The notes beneath the pieces are model-generated. The model was given only the letters and a program-made list of their open reading frames with translations, did not search any database and was not told where the DNA came from. Position numbers and translations under genes: made by a program. A DNA stretch of 64,000 nt from Limosilactobacillus pontis (GTDB lineage Bacteria; Bacillota; Bacilli; Lactobacillales; Lactobacillaceae), in NCBI RefSeq assembly GCF_002940945.1, contig NZ_PNFV01000001.1, positions 1-64,000 of the forward strand, in the 5' to 3' direction. Below, one piece after another: positions 1 to 8,928 of this stretch (positions within the stretch are counted from its first letter, which is position 1; each line of letters starts with the position of its first letter).

Positions 1-192
1 TGGGAGAACTCGCCGATGGAACGCTGGTGGAATGATTTTAAGCTCATTTGGTTAGCCAAACGCTCGCGGCCTAAAACATTGACGGAATTAGAACAATCAG
101 TAAAGGAAGCTATTAAATATTTCAACACTCAACGAGCTTATACATCCAAAAACGGCTTGACCGCGGAAAAATTCCGCGCTCAAGCCGCATAA
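1..192 (+). mobile_element. IS3-family transposase, C-terminal end (cut by window edge)
   Basis: The first base is already inside an open frame that ends in TAA at 190-192. The 63 visible residues include SPMERWW, which carries the last acidic residue expected of a DDE catalytic triad, then a helical stretch and YFNTQRAY...LTAEKFRAQ, the usual C-terminal pattern of IS3-type OrfB transposases. The gene starts outside the window, so it is unknown whether the element is intact. No clear terminal inverted repeat can be assigned, because the left end is missing. It faces away from the chromosomal genes that follow. Confidence 0.75.
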
Positions 193-307
193 ACTATTTT
201 TCTATTTGAACTGTATACTTGACAGGCGCTAGTGCCGTACCGGACTTTGGAGTCATTTTTGTATTTATAGAAGCGTGAAAGCATAACTGCAGTTGCGCTC
301 CTTTTTG

Positions 308-1135
308 TTATAAGTCAATTTCTAACATGATCGGGGTGTGGTCGCGTCGGGCACCGCTATCGATCATTGTTGAAGTCTGCAGTTTGTCGGCCAAGCGATC
401 ACTGACTAGCCAATAGTCGATCCGCCATCCTGAATTGTTCTGCTTGCTGGTAATTACCCGTTGGGCCCACCAGGAGTAAGCACCGGCAGTGTCGGGATGA
501 AGGTAGCGGAAACTGTCCGTAAAGCCGGCTGCCAGGAGCTTGGTGAAGTGCTCCCGTTCTTCATCGGTATAGCCAGCCGAATGATGGTTATTCGCTGGAT
601 GAGCCAGGTCGATCGGCTCGTGAGCGACGTTAAAGTCCCCGCTGGCGATGACCGGCTTGTCCTGGTCAAGACGGTGGAGATACTCGCGGTAGTGGTCATC
701 CCAGTCTTGACGTGCATCCAGCCGTTTGAGACCGTTGCCCGAGTTGGGGGTGTAGACCTCAGTCAGGTAGAACTCGGGGAATTCCAGGGTAATGATTCGT
801 CCCTCGTCGTCCATCGGCGCCGGCGCCCCAATCTGCGGCTGGGTAATCACTGGCTGATATTGCTTCTTGTAGAGGTACATTGTTCCAGCATACCCCTTGC
901 GTGCCGGTTCAACCGAGCTGCGCCAGACCACTGTGTAATCTGGGAAAAGATCGGCTAAAACCTGCAGGTGCTTCTTCGTCGGCCCATCCTTGGACAGCTT
1001 GGTTTCCTGGATGGCAATTGCGTCCGGGTCCTGGTCGGCAATCGTATGCAGGACCTGGCGGGTTTCCCCGGCTCGTTTAGACGTTCCAGTCAGGGCCGCG
1101 TTAATTGAATCAATGTTCCATGAGATAAATTTCAA
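308..1135 (-). CDS. exoA: exodeoxyribonuclease III / AP endonuclease
   Basis: A 275-residue enzyme of the ExoIII/APE branch of the endonuclease-exonuclease-phosphatase fold. It is expected to cut DNA at abasic sites in base excision repair and to have 3'-phosphatase and exonuclease activity. Family landmarks are in order: SWNIDS at the N-terminus, IQETKL with the metal-binding Glu near residue 44, Tyr 128 in a VYTPNSG loop, GDFN with catalytic Asp 167 and Asn 169, RIDY at 238-241, and the terminal DH pair at 265-266 (RRDHTP). The start codon is TTG at 1135, chosen because GGAGA lies about 10 bases upstream and no ATG fits. It begins 2 bases after the mazG-like gene stops, so the two are co-transcribed and both relate to nucleotide or DNA damage. 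Confidence 0.93.
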   Translation of the reverse strand: MKFISWNIDSINAALTGTSKRAGETRQVLHTIADQDPDAIAIQETKLSKDGPTKKHLQVLADLFPDYTVVWRSSVEPARKGYAGTMYLYKKQYQPVITQPQIGAPAPMDDEGRIITLEFPEFYLTEVYTPNSGNGLKRLDARQDWDDHYREYLHRLDQDKPVIASGDFNVAHEPIDLAHPANNHHSAGYTDEEREHFTKLLAAGFTDSFRYLHPDTAGAYSWWAQRVITSKQNNSGWRIDYWLVSDRLADKLQTSTMIDSGARRDHTPIMLEIDL

Positions 1136-1137
1136 GA

Positions 1138-1467
1138 TTAATTCTCCTTTTCAATATCGCTCTGCTTGATGAACACCCCATCTGGCGTGGTTTCCCCCGT
1201 CCGATGGGCGATTTCCTCGTAGGCCGCATTCAGAGCTTTCCGGTGGTCAACCCCGACCAAGCGGCAGAAGATCAACAGGGCAATCTGCAGGTCACCAATG
1301 CTGTCGACCAGTCGCTCGTGATTCTGCTTATTGTAAGCCGCCGATATTTCTCCAAGCTCCTCGGCCATCTTCATGAACTCTACCCGCGGGTCGGCCTGGT
1401 CAATCCGCCGAGCGTGGGCCCATTCAGCAATCTTGGGAATCAGTTCTTCGTAGTTCACCTTTATCAC
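1138..1467 (-). CDS. MazG-like nucleotide pyrophosphohydrolase
   Basis: A 109-residue protein of the short all-alpha NTP pyrophosphohydrolase (MazG-like) family. Such enzymes hydrolyse nucleoside triphosphates, often damaged ones, to monophosphate and pyrophosphate. The metal-binding pattern is visible as E36-E37-x2-E40 on one helix and D55-x3-D59 on the next (AEELGE ... VDSIGDL). The start is GTG at 1467; a second in-frame GTG at 1458 preceded by GAGGTGAT is equally plausible. It lies directly upstream of exoA with a 2-base gap, so a role in cleaning the nucleotide pool beside repair is a reasonable inference. The exact substrate cannot be read from sequence. Confidence 0.82.
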   Translation of the reverse strand: MIKVNYEELIPKIAEWAHARRIDQADPRVEFMKMAEELGEISAAYNKQNHERLVDSIGDLQIALLIFCRLVGVDHRKALNAAYEEIAHRTGETTPDGVFIKQSDIEKEN

Positions 1468-1523
1468 CTCATCTCACCGCTATTATACGTGATTTGTTAG
1501 CAAATAGGAAAGCCGCTTTTCAT

Positions 1524-1553
1524 TTGCCAAGGAGGGAAGCGCTATTCTATGAT
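1524..1553 (+). promoter_or_regulatory. sigma-A promoter for the UvrA-like gene
   Basis: TTGCCA at 1524-1529 and TATGAT at 1548-1553 are separated by 18 bases, and the ATG follows 34 bases later with AAAGG in front of it. It lies in the divergent gap between the mazG-like gene and the UvrA-like gene. Confidence 0.5.
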
Positions 1554-1587
1554 GAAACTATAAGATTGAGATAGAAAGGTGTTTTAA

Positions 1588-4110
1588 ATGATGAGCAAGT
1601 CAAAAACGGCCCTGCCGACCGAAATTGAAGTTCGGGGCGGCCGCGTTCATAACCTGAAAAGTGTCAACGTCAACATCCCCCTCCACAAATTTGTTGCTAT
1701 TTCGGGCCTGTCAGGTTCTGGAAAGAGCTCACTTGCCATGGGCATTCTCTATGAGGAAGGTTCGCGACGTTATCTGGAGGCCCTGTCCACCTATACCCGG
1801 CGGCGGATCAAGCTTGGTGCCCAGGCGGATGTGACCAGCGTCAAGCATATCCCCTCAGCCCTGGCCCTTAAGCAACGCCCGGCGATCCCGTCTGAGCGGG
1901 CTACTGTGGGGACGATGAGTGAAATCTTTAATGTCATCCGACTGATCTTCTCTCGGCTGGGGTCCCCCCGCTGTCCCAATGGTCACCAAGTCAAGCCCAG
2001 TCTGGCGATTGCTGAAGCGATGAGCAAGTCCGGCGACCAGATGGGGATGATTACCTGTCCCACCTGTGGGGTTGCCTTCCCAGCCTTCAGTGCTGAGGAT
2101 TTCGCCTTTAATTCCGCTGGGGCCTGTGAGAGATGTCAGGGGACCGGGGTTGTTCGCCAGATCGATGAAAGCAAGCTGATTGGTGATGCAAACCTTAGCC
2201 TAGCTGATGGTGCGGTGGCATCCTGGCACCTGCCCGGGCGGAATTTTATGCCAAGCGTTGCCGAGCAGGCTGGTGTCCGAATTCACGTTCCATACAAGGA
2301 CCTGACCGATAAGGAAAAGGATTTTGTGCTGAACGGCCCGAAGAAGAAGTTCAAGATGGATTTTCGTTCCGGAACCGGCCGGGTCTTCCACGACTTCAAC
2401 GCCCTCTACGAGAATGCCCACGAGGCGGTTTACGAGTCGGCCCGCACCAGCAAGAGCGAACGAGCTCAGAAACGAATCAGCGAGTTCTTCCATTACTCCA
2501 CCTGTCCGGTCTGCCATGGTACCCGTCTGAAGCCGGTTCTGCTCACCCAGCTGGCTGGTGGGCTAAACATTGCTCAAGTCAGTGAGTTGACCCTCGGCGA
2601 TCTCCCTAGTTGGAAGAAAGATGTACTCGGTGATTTACCCGCTAACATGAGCAAGATGGCCGATTCCCTCTTCAAGGAGTTTGATGACAACCTTCGCCCC
2701 CTGCTCGAGCTGGGTCTAGACTACCTAACCCTGTCACGAAATGGGAACACCCTTTCAACCGGGGAATTGCAGCGAATTCAATTGGCACGGACTCTGCGGA
2801 CGCAGACAACAGGGGTCCTCTATATCCTGGATGAACCCTCGATTGGCTTGCACCCCGACAACGTTGCCGGCCTGCTGAACGTCTTCCGGGAGCTGGTCGA
2901 CCAGGGGAACTCGCTGGTCGTTGTCGACCATAACGTCGACATCATCAAGGCCGCCGACTGGATCATCGAGATCGGTCCCGGCTCCGGAACCCAGGGTGGC
3001 CGGATTCTCGACCAGGGAACCCCAGACCAGATTGCCCAAGACCCTAACTCCAAGATTGGCCCCTACCTGAATGGTACCGCCCAGCTCCGTACCCGGCCGA
3101 TTGCCGATAAGCCCGCCGATCAGGAGATCAGCTTTGCAATTGGCGACTACTATAATCTGCATGACGTGGCCGGTCAGCTGCCAATCAACCGACTCAGCGC
3201 TGTAACTGGCTTCTCTGGGGCCGGCAAGACCAGTCTGATTTTGGATAGCCTGGTGCCAGCAATCAAGGCTCAGGCCAAGGGACTCGGGTTGCCCAAGCAG
3301 GTCAAACGGCTATCCTCCCCGCTGAAAGAGGTTGTCAGCGTTGACGCCGCCCCAATCGGCAAGACAATGCGGTCAACCGTTGCCACCTACACCAGCATCA
3401 TGGACAACTTGCGCAAGCTCTTTGCGGCCCAGCCCCTCGCTAAGGAAAAGCACTACACGCCGAGCTATTTCTCCTACAATAATAAACAGGGGGCCTGCCC
3501 AAACTGTGGTGGTAGCGGGATTGTCACGCTGGACATCCAGTTTCTGCCTGACATGCAGCAGACTTGCCCCGTTTGCAATGGCGAGCGTTATAACCAGGCT
3601 ATTCAGGCGGTCAAGTGGCATGGTTACTCAATTGTTGACCTCCTGGCCCTTGACGTTCGTGCCGCCCTTTCTGCCTTCAAGGACGTTCCGAAGATCGAAC
3701 GTGAACTGCAACTGCTTGAGGAGGTCGGCCTAGGGTACCTCCACCTTGGCGAGAGCACGCCAAGTTTGTCCGGCGGTGAGGCCCAGCGGCTGAAGCTGGT
3801 CAAGCACCTTAACCGAAATCAGGCCACGACTCTCTTTGTCTTCGATGAACCGACGATTGGTCTTCACCCCCTGGATGTCAAGACACTGCTCGACGTCATG
3901 CAGCGTCTGCTGGACCGGGGCGCCACCATTGTCACCATCACCCACGATCTCAACCTGATCTCCAATGCTGACTATATTTTGGACATGGGTCCCCGGGGCG
4001 GTAAAAACGGGGGACAGATTGTGGCCACTGGTCGACCGCAGGACCTGATTGATCAGTCGACCAGCCTGACTACTCATTACCTAGCCGAGTATTGGCATCG
4101 CTATAACTAG
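1588..4110 (+). CDS. class II UvrA-like (UvrA2) ATPase
   Basis: An 840-residue tandem ABC ATPase of the excinuclease UvrA family. It has a first Walker A LSGSGKS near residue 41, zinc-ribbon cysteines (CPTC ... CERC), an ABC signature LSTGELQR, Walker B ILDEPSIGLHP, a second P-loop SGAGKT, CPNC...CPVC cysteines, LSGGEAQR and FDEPTIGLHP. Normal UvrA is about 940-950 residues; the missing hundred or so fit UvrA2 paralogues, which lack the UvrB-binding region. UvrA2 proteins are associated with tolerance to DNA-binding drugs or DNA damage and cannot simply replace UvrA. The gene stands alone with its own promoter. Two ATG codons are adjacent (1588 and 1591), and either may be used. Confidence 0.88.
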   Translation: MMSKSKTALPTEIEVRGGRVHNLKSVNVNIPLHKFVAISGLSGSGKSSLAMGILYEEGSRRYLEALSTYTRRRIKLGAQADVTSVKHIPSALALKQRPAIPSERATVGTMSEIFNVIRLIFSRLGSPRCPNGHQVKPSLAIAEAMSKSGDQMGMITCPTCGVAFPAFSAEDFAFNSAGACERCQGTGVVRQIDESKLIGDANLSLADGAVASWHLPGRNFMPSVAEQAGVRIHVPYKDLTDKEKDFVLNGPKKKFKMDFRSGTGRVFHDFNALYENAHEAVYESARTSKSERAQKRISEFFHYSTCPVCHGTRLKPVLLTQLAGGLNIAQVSELTLGDLPSWKKDVLGDLPANMSKMADSLFKEFDDNLRPLLELGLDYLTLSRNGNTLSTGELQRIQLARTLRTQTTGVLYILDEPSIGLHPDNVAGLLNVFRELVDQGNSLVVVDHNVDIIKAADWIIEIGPGSGTQGGRILDQGTPDQIAQDPNSKIGPYLNGTAQLRTRPIADKPADQEISFAIGDYYNLHDVAGQLPINRLSAVTGFSGAGKTSLILDSLVPAIKAQAKGLGLPKQVKRLSSPLKEVVSVDAAPIGKTMRSTVATYTSIMDNLRKLFAAQPLAKEKHYTPSYFSYNNKQGACPNCGGSGIVTLDIQFLPDMQQTCPVCNGERYNQAIQAVKWHGYSIVDLLALDVRAALSAFKDVPKIERELQLLEEVGLGYLHLGESTPSLSGGEAQRLKLVKHLNRNQATTLFVFDEPTIGLHPLDVKTLLDVMQRLLDRGATIVTITHDLNLISNADYILDMGPRGGKNGGQIVATGRPQDLIDQSTSLTTHYLAEYWHRYN

Positions 4111-4137
4111 GGCAGCCAATTCTCCAAAAACACAATT

Positions 4138-4174
4138 GGGCTCCAGAACTCGGTTTTGCCGAGCTTTGGAGCCC
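4138..4174. terminator. hairpin between UvrA-like gene and crcB pair
   Basis: GGGCTCCA...TGGAGCCC closes a stem of about 15 pairs around a TTTT loop between two convergent genes. There is no strong T-run on the plus side. On the minus strand the hairpin is followed by AATTGTGTTTTTGG, so it suits the crcB operon better. Confidence 0.55.
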
Positions 4175-4218
4175 ACTTATGTTTTACACTGTTATTTTTG
4201 GCTCATAGCGTATTTTAT

Positions 4219-4557
4219 CTATATCTGCATTCCGACCCAGGCGGCGAGCAGGCCTCCAGCATAGGAAAGCATGAAGTAAACAAGCAGGCTTCCCCACCGA
4301 TGCTCATCGATCATCGCAACCAGCTCAGTGTTAAAGGTTGAGAAGGTGGTATAGCCACCGAGCAGACCGACTCCCCAAAAGCGCATCGCAGCGTCACTGG
4401 CAGCCAGGTGACCGGTCAATAGACCAAGAGCCAGGGCACCGGTCAGGTTGATCAGCAGGGTTGCCAGTGGCCAGTCGATCCGACACCTCTTCCAACGGCT
4501 GGTCAGCCAGTAACGCAGGAGGGCGCCAAGGGCCGCACCGCAACCAACACTAAGCAT
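4219..4557 (-). CDS. crcB: fluoride channel CrcB/FluC, subunit 2
   Basis: A 112-residue membrane protein with four predicted helices. It has the CrcB hallmarks: GALLRYWL near the N-terminus, an Asn in the second helix (INLTGALALG), and the GGYTTFSTFNTE motif with the conserved phenylalanines of the fluoride path. CrcB proteins export fluoride as dual-topology dimers; where two genes lie in tandem they usually form a heterodimer. It overlaps the upstream crcB by 8 bases, so translation is coupled. No fluoride riboswitch can be recognised upstream of the pair. Confidence 0.9.
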   Translation of the reverse strand: MLSVGCGAALGALLRYWLTSRWKRCRIDWPLATLLINLTGALALGLLTGHLAASDAAMRFWGVGLLGGYTTFSTFNTELVAMIDEHRWGSLLVYFMLSYAGGLLAAWVGMQI

Positions 4558-4936
4558 GGTGGTCCACCATCCTTCCCAGATGACGAGCCAGCAGCATCCC
4601 CAGCCCGGCCATTACTAGACCGCAACCCATGCTCAACAACAAATAAAGGCCCGCACTGGTCAGACTATGCAAAGCGAGCTTGATGGTGGTTGTCGAAAAT
4701 GAAGAGAAGGTGGTAAAAGCCCCGACCAGTCCGGTACCGAGCCCAGCATTCAGCCAGCCGGCCAGGAGATCCCGTTCGATGACGTAGTAGGTCAGAAACG
4801 CCAGCAGGAAGCAGCCCAGCAGGTTGGCGATTAGGACCCCCTTGACGTCAAGAGCGGTACTGAGCAGGTCACGGAAGATCCCGCCAGCAAACCCGAAGGC
4901 GGCTACACTGATGGCATTCGATAGTTTCATTGTCAA
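4550..4936 (-). CDS. crcB: fluoride channel CrcB/FluC, subunit 1
   Basis: A 128-residue, four-helix protein and first gene of the crcB pair. GGIFRDLL, ANLLGCFLL and GAFTTFSSFSTT are the expected family motifs. The start at 4936 is preceded by AAGGGAG at good spacing. Together with the downstream paralogue it should form the two-subunit fluoride channel of the cell membrane. The 114-base gap to the divergent VOC gene holds a plus-strand TATAAT but no sequence that matches the crcB riboswitch consensus, so control by fluoride is not evident. Confidence 0.9.
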   Translation of the reverse strand: MTMKLSNAISVAAFGFAGGIFRDLLSTALDVKGVLIANLLGCFLLAFLTYYVIERDLLAGWLNAGLGTGLVGAFTTFSSFSTTTIKLALHSLTSAGLYLLLSMGCGLVMAGLGMLLARHLGRMVDHHA

Positions 4937-5050
4937 AACTCCCTTAATTTAGAAAATCATCATTTCATCTTACTACGCCGAATGCAGTTTGCCAATCATC
5001 CCTGCTAAGCTGGTATAATAAGAAAAAATAAAAATAAGGAAGTAATCACC

Positions 5051-5443
5051 ATGAAGATGCGTCGTATCGACCATATTGTTTTAACCGTCACTAGCCTTGA
5101 GGAAAGCAGCCGTTTTTACCATGAGGTATTCGATATGCCGATCATTGATCGCCAGACCAGTGACAGCGTGATCACCCTGCGTTGTGGCCATCAGTTGATC
5201 CGCCTGCAGAAGGCCGACCGGCCAACCGACTTGAAGGCGGCTCAACCGACCGTTGGCAGCGCGGACCTCTGCCTGGTTGCTGGTGACAAGTTAGAGGACA
5301 TCCTCCACCACCTGCGTAGTTACTACGTGGACGTAGTCGCTGGGCCGGTGGAGAAGCACGGTTCCGAGGGTGCCATGACCTCGATCTACGTGCACGATCC
5401 CGACAACAACCTGGTCGAGATTGCCGTCTACAAGAACAAGTAA
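5051..5443 (+). CDS. VOC-family (glyoxalase/bleomycin resistance fold) protein
   Basis: A 130-residue single-domain vicinal-oxygen-chelate protein with two beta-alpha-beta-beta-beta units. It begins RIDHIVLTVTSLEESSRFY, where the His is the first metal ligand, and ends DPDNNLVEIAVY, where the Glu is the last ligand. The central ligands are less clear. Close relatives in Firmicutes are annotated as glyoxalase-like, but fosfomycin or bleomycin resistance and dioxygenase functions share the fold, so the substrate is unknown. AAGGAAG lies 8 bases before the ATG, with TATAAT at 5014-5019. The gene is monocistronic and ends at a strong terminator. Confidence 0.85.
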   Translation: MKMRRIDHIVLTVTSLEESSRFYHEVFDMPIIDRQTSDSVITLRCGHQLIRLQKADRPTDLKAAQPTVGSADLCLVAGDKLEDILHHLRSYYVDVVAGPVEKHGSEGAMTSIYVHDPDNNLVEIAVYKNK

Positions 5444-5469
5444 TACGATTCGACCTCATTAGAATATAG

Positions 5470-5518
5470 ACAAGGGACCTTAGGCGTTCAAATCTTTCGA
5501 ACGCCTAAGGTCCCTTGT
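5470..5518. terminator. bidirectional terminator, 20-bp perfect stem
   Basis: Bases 5470-5489 pair perfectly with 5499-5518 around a 9-base loop, flanked by T/A-rich ends. It lies between the convergent VOC and UbiB-like genes and serves both. Confidence 0.9.
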
Positions 5519-5538
5519 TACTGAAAACGCGGCTATCC

Positions 5539-7290
5539 TTACTTATTCTTGTTACGCCAGTTCTTCCACCGGTGACCGATCTCGCTTAGGACAAGGGCAA
5601 CAATCACGACTAGGGCGATTGAGTAGCCGATTACCCCGAGGCGGAAGATGTGGGGATGCTGGCTACTACCCTCAATGATCACCGAAGAGCCGAGGATCAC
5701 CGCTGCGAGGATGATCACGATTAGAAAACGGTTGGTAATCCGCTCTACCTGCTTGATCAATCGTTCCTGGCCCTTAAGCTTGAAGTTGACCTGGGCGTCG
5801 CCATTGGCAATCGTCTCCAGGGTAGCGTTGATCCGGTCCGGTAGCTGGGCCGTCTCTTGGGCGGTAGTAACGAGATTGATCAACTGGTCATCCAAGCTGT
5901 CACGCCAGTTGAACTTCCGCTTTAGGTAGCGGAGCCCGAACGGCCGGGCAACCTCCATCATCGAGATGTCGGGGTCGAGCCGGGCCACGGTACTCTCCAG
6001 GGTACCAAATGCCTTAATCAGGAGGGTTACTTCGGGTTTCATCTGCAGGTGGTTGCGCTGACAGAGCTGAACAATCTGGTAGAGCATTGTCGCAAAGTCG
6101 ATCTCCCCAACCCCCATCGCCAAGTAAGGCCGGATAAAAGTGCCCAGCTCCTTGGTGAAGGCCGGTTCGTCAAGGGGCCCGGTCTGGTTGCAGATGGCCA
6201 GGACCGCCTGGGAAATCCGCCGTACATTCTTAGTTGTGATGGCCAAAATCACGTTAGCGATCCCGTCAGCCATGGTTGGGGTCAAGGTTCCCATCATTCC
6301 AAAGTCCAGGTAGACAATCCGGTACGGCGGCAGGGCCGTTTCCTGCTGGTAGCTGATGGCCGTCTTCCCTACCTGAACCTGGTGCTGATGGGTCGTCTTC
6401 ATCGCTGGTGGGTTCTGGTCAGCCGTAGCGAGGCTATGGATCAGGATGTTGCCCGGATGCGGATCGGCATGGAAGAAGTGGTCGACGAAGACCTGTTTCA
6501 TAAAGTTTTTGACCAGGACGTTAGCGATGTACTTACGTTGGGCTGGCAAATCCGGATCATCCTGGTCACTGGCATTTTGTGGAAAGAGGTTGCGGACACT
6601 CTTTCCTGACATCGCCTCATTCACCAGGATCTGAGGCGCACAGTACTTAGCGTAGACCTTAGGAACAGTGATGATGTCGTCACCGTTGTTGAGCCGGTAG
6701 AACTCCTCTCCATTGTGAACCTCGTTCATTGTGTTGACCTCACTGAGCAGGGATCGGCTGAGCTCGTCGAGAACCTTATCCAGGTTGACCACTGTCACCT
6801 CGTTGGGTACGTACTGGAAGAGCTTGACCGCCCGACGCAGCAGGGCAATGTCGGTGTTGACCAGCTGCCCGACCGCCGGGTGCTGAACCTTGACCACCAC
6901 CGGGGTACCGTCCTTAAGAGTCGCGTGGTGAACCTGGCCAATCGATGCCGAGGCAAAGGGCCGGTGATCGAAGCTGGCAAAGACCTCATCAATATCATGA
7001 CCGGTCTGATTCTTGAAGGTCTCTTGGACACTGGTGAAGGGGTCGGCCTTGACCTGGTCCTGGAGCTGGCGGAGGGTTTTGACATAGGCCGGCGAGATTA
7101 AGTCCGGCCGGGTTGATAGGATCTGCCCCATCTTGATAAAGGTTGGGCCGAGCTCTTGGAGAGCGGCGGAAACCTCCTCGGGATTCTTCTGATGGTAGAA
7201 ATTACTGAGAAAGTGGTGGCGGCGCATTACCTGCATAATCTCACGCAGGCGCTGCCCCTTCTTAATTTCGGTGTCGGTCGCACTGGTCAT
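5539..7290 (-). CDS. ABC1/UbiB-family atypical protein kinase-like membrane protein
   Basis: About 583 residues. The UbiB/ADCK pattern is complete: FIKMGQ near residue 53, the alanine-rich ASASIGQVH loop near 113, VVVKVQ with the ATP-site Lys, HADPHPGN catalytic loop, and LDFGMMG. Two hydrophobic helices close the C-terminus (LIVIILAAVILG and IALVVIVALVLSEIG), as in other membrane-bound UbiB proteins. In other bacteria the family supports quinone synthesis or lipid handling through ATPase activity. The role in a fermentative lactobacillus is unclear. The start at 7290 was preferred over 7299 because TTAGGA sits 9 bases before it. It is divergent from the CorC-type gene. Confidence 0.85.
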   Translation of the reverse strand: MTSATDTEIKKGQRLREIMQVMRRHHFLSNFYHQKNPEEVSAALQELGPTFIKMGQILSTRPDLISPAYVKTLRQLQDQVKADPFTSVQETFKNQTGHDIDEVFASFDHRPFASASIGQVHHATLKDGTPVVVKVQHPAVGQLVNTDIALLRRAVKLFQYVPNEVTVVNLDKVLDELSRSLLSEVNTMNEVHNGEEFYRLNNGDDIITVPKVYAKYCAPQILVNEAMSGKSVRNLFPQNASDQDDPDLPAQRKYIANVLVKNFMKQVFVDHFFHADPHPGNILIHSLATADQNPPAMKTTHQHQVQVGKTAISYQQETALPPYRIVYLDFGMMGTLTPTMADGIANVILAITTKNVRRISQAVLAICNQTGPLDEPAFTKELGTFIRPYLAMGVGEIDFATMLYQIVQLCQRNHLQMKPEVTLLIKAFGTLESTVARLDPDISMMEVARPFGLRYLKRKFNWRDSLDDQLINLVTTAQETAQLPDRINATLETIANGDAQVNFKLKGQERLIKQVERITNRFLIVIILAAVILGSSVIIEGSSQHPHIFRLGVIGYSIALVVIVALVLSEIGHRWKNWRNKNK

Positions 7291-7366
7291 TTTAATCATC
7301 CTAACTACTTGAAATATATTAGTTCTATTTTACCGCAAGTCCGGTGCAAAAGAATTGGGAAAAATA

Positions 7367-7396
7367 TTGGTCAGGGTATAACAAACTTGATACAAT
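7367..7396 (+). promoter_or_regulatory. promoter of the CNNM/CorC-type gene
   Basis: TTGGTC at 7367-7372 and TACAAT at 7391-7396 with an 18-base spacer, 43 bases before the chosen start. Confidence 0.5.
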
Positions 7397-7439
7397 AGAT
7401 ACTGAAATTATTTTATGGAAATAGGTGAATATATCAAAT

Positions 7440-8795
7440 ATGGGTACATTATGGTCTTCATATTGGTTTAAGTTAGTTGTTATCATTCTGATTTTACTGC
7501 TGGCGGCGCTGTTCACGCTGCTGGAGTATTCCGTCGTCAAGGTACGGCCGAGCGAATTAAAGGAGCTCAAGCAGACCCGCAAGGTCAAGCGTGCCGAGCA
7601 CATGGTCGGCAACCTCAACGAGTACCTGTCCACCGCCCAGGTCGGGGTCACGATGACCTCCCTGGTATTAGGGTGGATTGGTGATCAGTTCATCACTGAC
7701 CTCCTGCTCAAGATTACGGTCGTTCCGGCAACGGTACGAGAGATTATCTCCCCAATCCTGGGTGTGCTGATCTTCACCTTCTTCCACGCGGTCTTTACCG
7801 ACCTGGTTCCAAAGAACATGGCGATCGACCGGCCCGTGCCGATCCTATTGTCCATCGTGCACCCGATCCAGTTCTTCCACACGATTTTCTACCCATTCGT
7901 CTGGCTGTTTGCCGTCGTGGCGGCTCAGATCACCAAGATGCTGGGTTACAACGTCCAGCCGGAAGAGGATACCTATTCACAAAACGAAATCATGACCCTC
8001 TCCCAGCAGTCCGAAAAGGCTGGTGAGATGGACAAGGAGGACGTGCTCTTCATGCGGCGGGCCTTTCAAATGAACGATAAGGTCGCTGAAGATATCATGA
8101 TTGACCGGACCCAGCTGTCGGTGATCGATATTCAGGCAACGATCGACGATGCGGTTAAACTTTACTTTGAGAAGAGATTCACCCGATTCCCGGTTGTGGC
8201 CAACAACGATAAGGATCACATCCTGGGTTACATCTTCTCCTACGATATTATGCGGCAGAGCCAGATCAACCCTGAACAATCCATTCGGACGATCATGCGG
8301 AAGATTCCGATCGTCTACGAGAGCGAGCCGATCACCAAGGTTCTTCAAGTCATGATGAAGAAGCAGGTACCAATCGTTGTCGTTCAGGACGAGTACGGTG
8401 GGACCTCCGGAATCATCACCGACAAGGATATCTACGAGGAGCTGTTTGGTACGGTCGGTGAGGAAATCGACCATGCCACCTCAGACATGATCGAGAAGAA
8501 GGACCCCGACAGCAAGGGTAATCCAACCTACGAGGTTTCTGGGAAGATGCCGCTGGCAGACTTCGAGCGTTACTTTAACACCAGCATTGAGCAATTCGAT
8601 AACTCCGAGGTAACCACGCTGACCGGGTTCTTCCTGGAACGGCAGTATGACTTGAGGGTTGGCCAACCGATCCGGGTTGATAACTTCTCCTTCACCCCGT
8701 TAGACTTGCAGAATGCCTACGTTAATAAGTTCAAGGTTGTCTATATCAAACCAAAGAAAAAGAAAACTGATCAAAACGACCAGGACAAGAAATAA
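7440..8795 (+). CDS. CNNM/CorC-type transporter-associated protein (DUF21-CBS-CorC_HlyC)
   Basis: About 451 residues. The N-terminal 190 residues form a DUF21/CNNM membrane domain with four hydrophobic helices (VVIILILLLAALFTLLEY, LILKITVVPATV, LGVLIFTFFHAVFTDLVPK and a helix near 140). Next come a CBS pair (IMIDRTQLSVIDIQAT... and MRKIPIVYESEPITKVL...) and a C-terminal CorC_HlyC domain. Once named hemolysins, these proteins act in magnesium, cobalt or sodium export. The frame can be opened at GTG 7425, but ATG 7440 is favoured because AGGTGA lies 11 bases before it. It has its own promoter and terminator. Confidence 0.87.
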   Translation: MGTLWSSYWFKLVVIILILLLAALFTLLEYSVVKVRPSELKELKQTRKVKRAEHMVGNLNEYLSTAQVGVTMTSLVLGWIGDQFITDLLLKITVVPATVREIISPILGVLIFTFFHAVFTDLVPKNMAIDRPVPILLSIVHPIQFFHTIFYPFVWLFAVVAAQITKMLGYNVQPEEDTYSQNEIMTLSQQSEKAGEMDKEDVLFMRRAFQMNDKVAEDIMIDRTQLSVIDIQATIDDAVKLYFEKRFTRFPVVANNDKDHILGYIFSYDIMRQSQINPEQSIRTIMRKIPIVYESEPITKVLQVMMKKQVPIVVVQDEYGGTSGIITDKDIYEELFGTVGEEIDHATSDMIEKKDPDSKGNPTYEVSGKMPLADFERYFNTSIEQFDNSEVTTLTGFFLERQYDLRVGQPIRVDNFSFTPLDLQNAYVNKFKVVYIKPKKKKTDQNDQDKK

Positions 8796-8800
8796 CCATT

Positions 8801-8837
8801 AACGGCTGCGGAAAGCTAATTTCCGCAGCCGTTTTGT
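8801..8837 (+). terminator. terminator after the CorC-type gene
   Basis: A 14-bp perfect stem (8801-8814 with 8820-8833) around GCTAA, followed by TTTTGTAAT. Confidence 0.88.
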
Positions 8838-8928
8838 AATATTTATTAACATTTCCCCTTCCCTGCTGGTACCCAAGGCTGTTTTAGGCTATGATAGGGC
8901 CAACAAAAAGAAAGTGGAGGATTTTCTC

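Noticed and set aside
192..307. Right terminal inverted repeat of the IS element
   Set aside because: Without the left end no repeat can be matched; any boundary would be a guess.
4937..5050. Fluoride riboswitch upstream of the crcB pair
   Set aside because: GGGATGATTGG...CTGC is superficially similar, but the pseudoknot and conserved CTGATG...CTCCT part are missing and the gap is too short.
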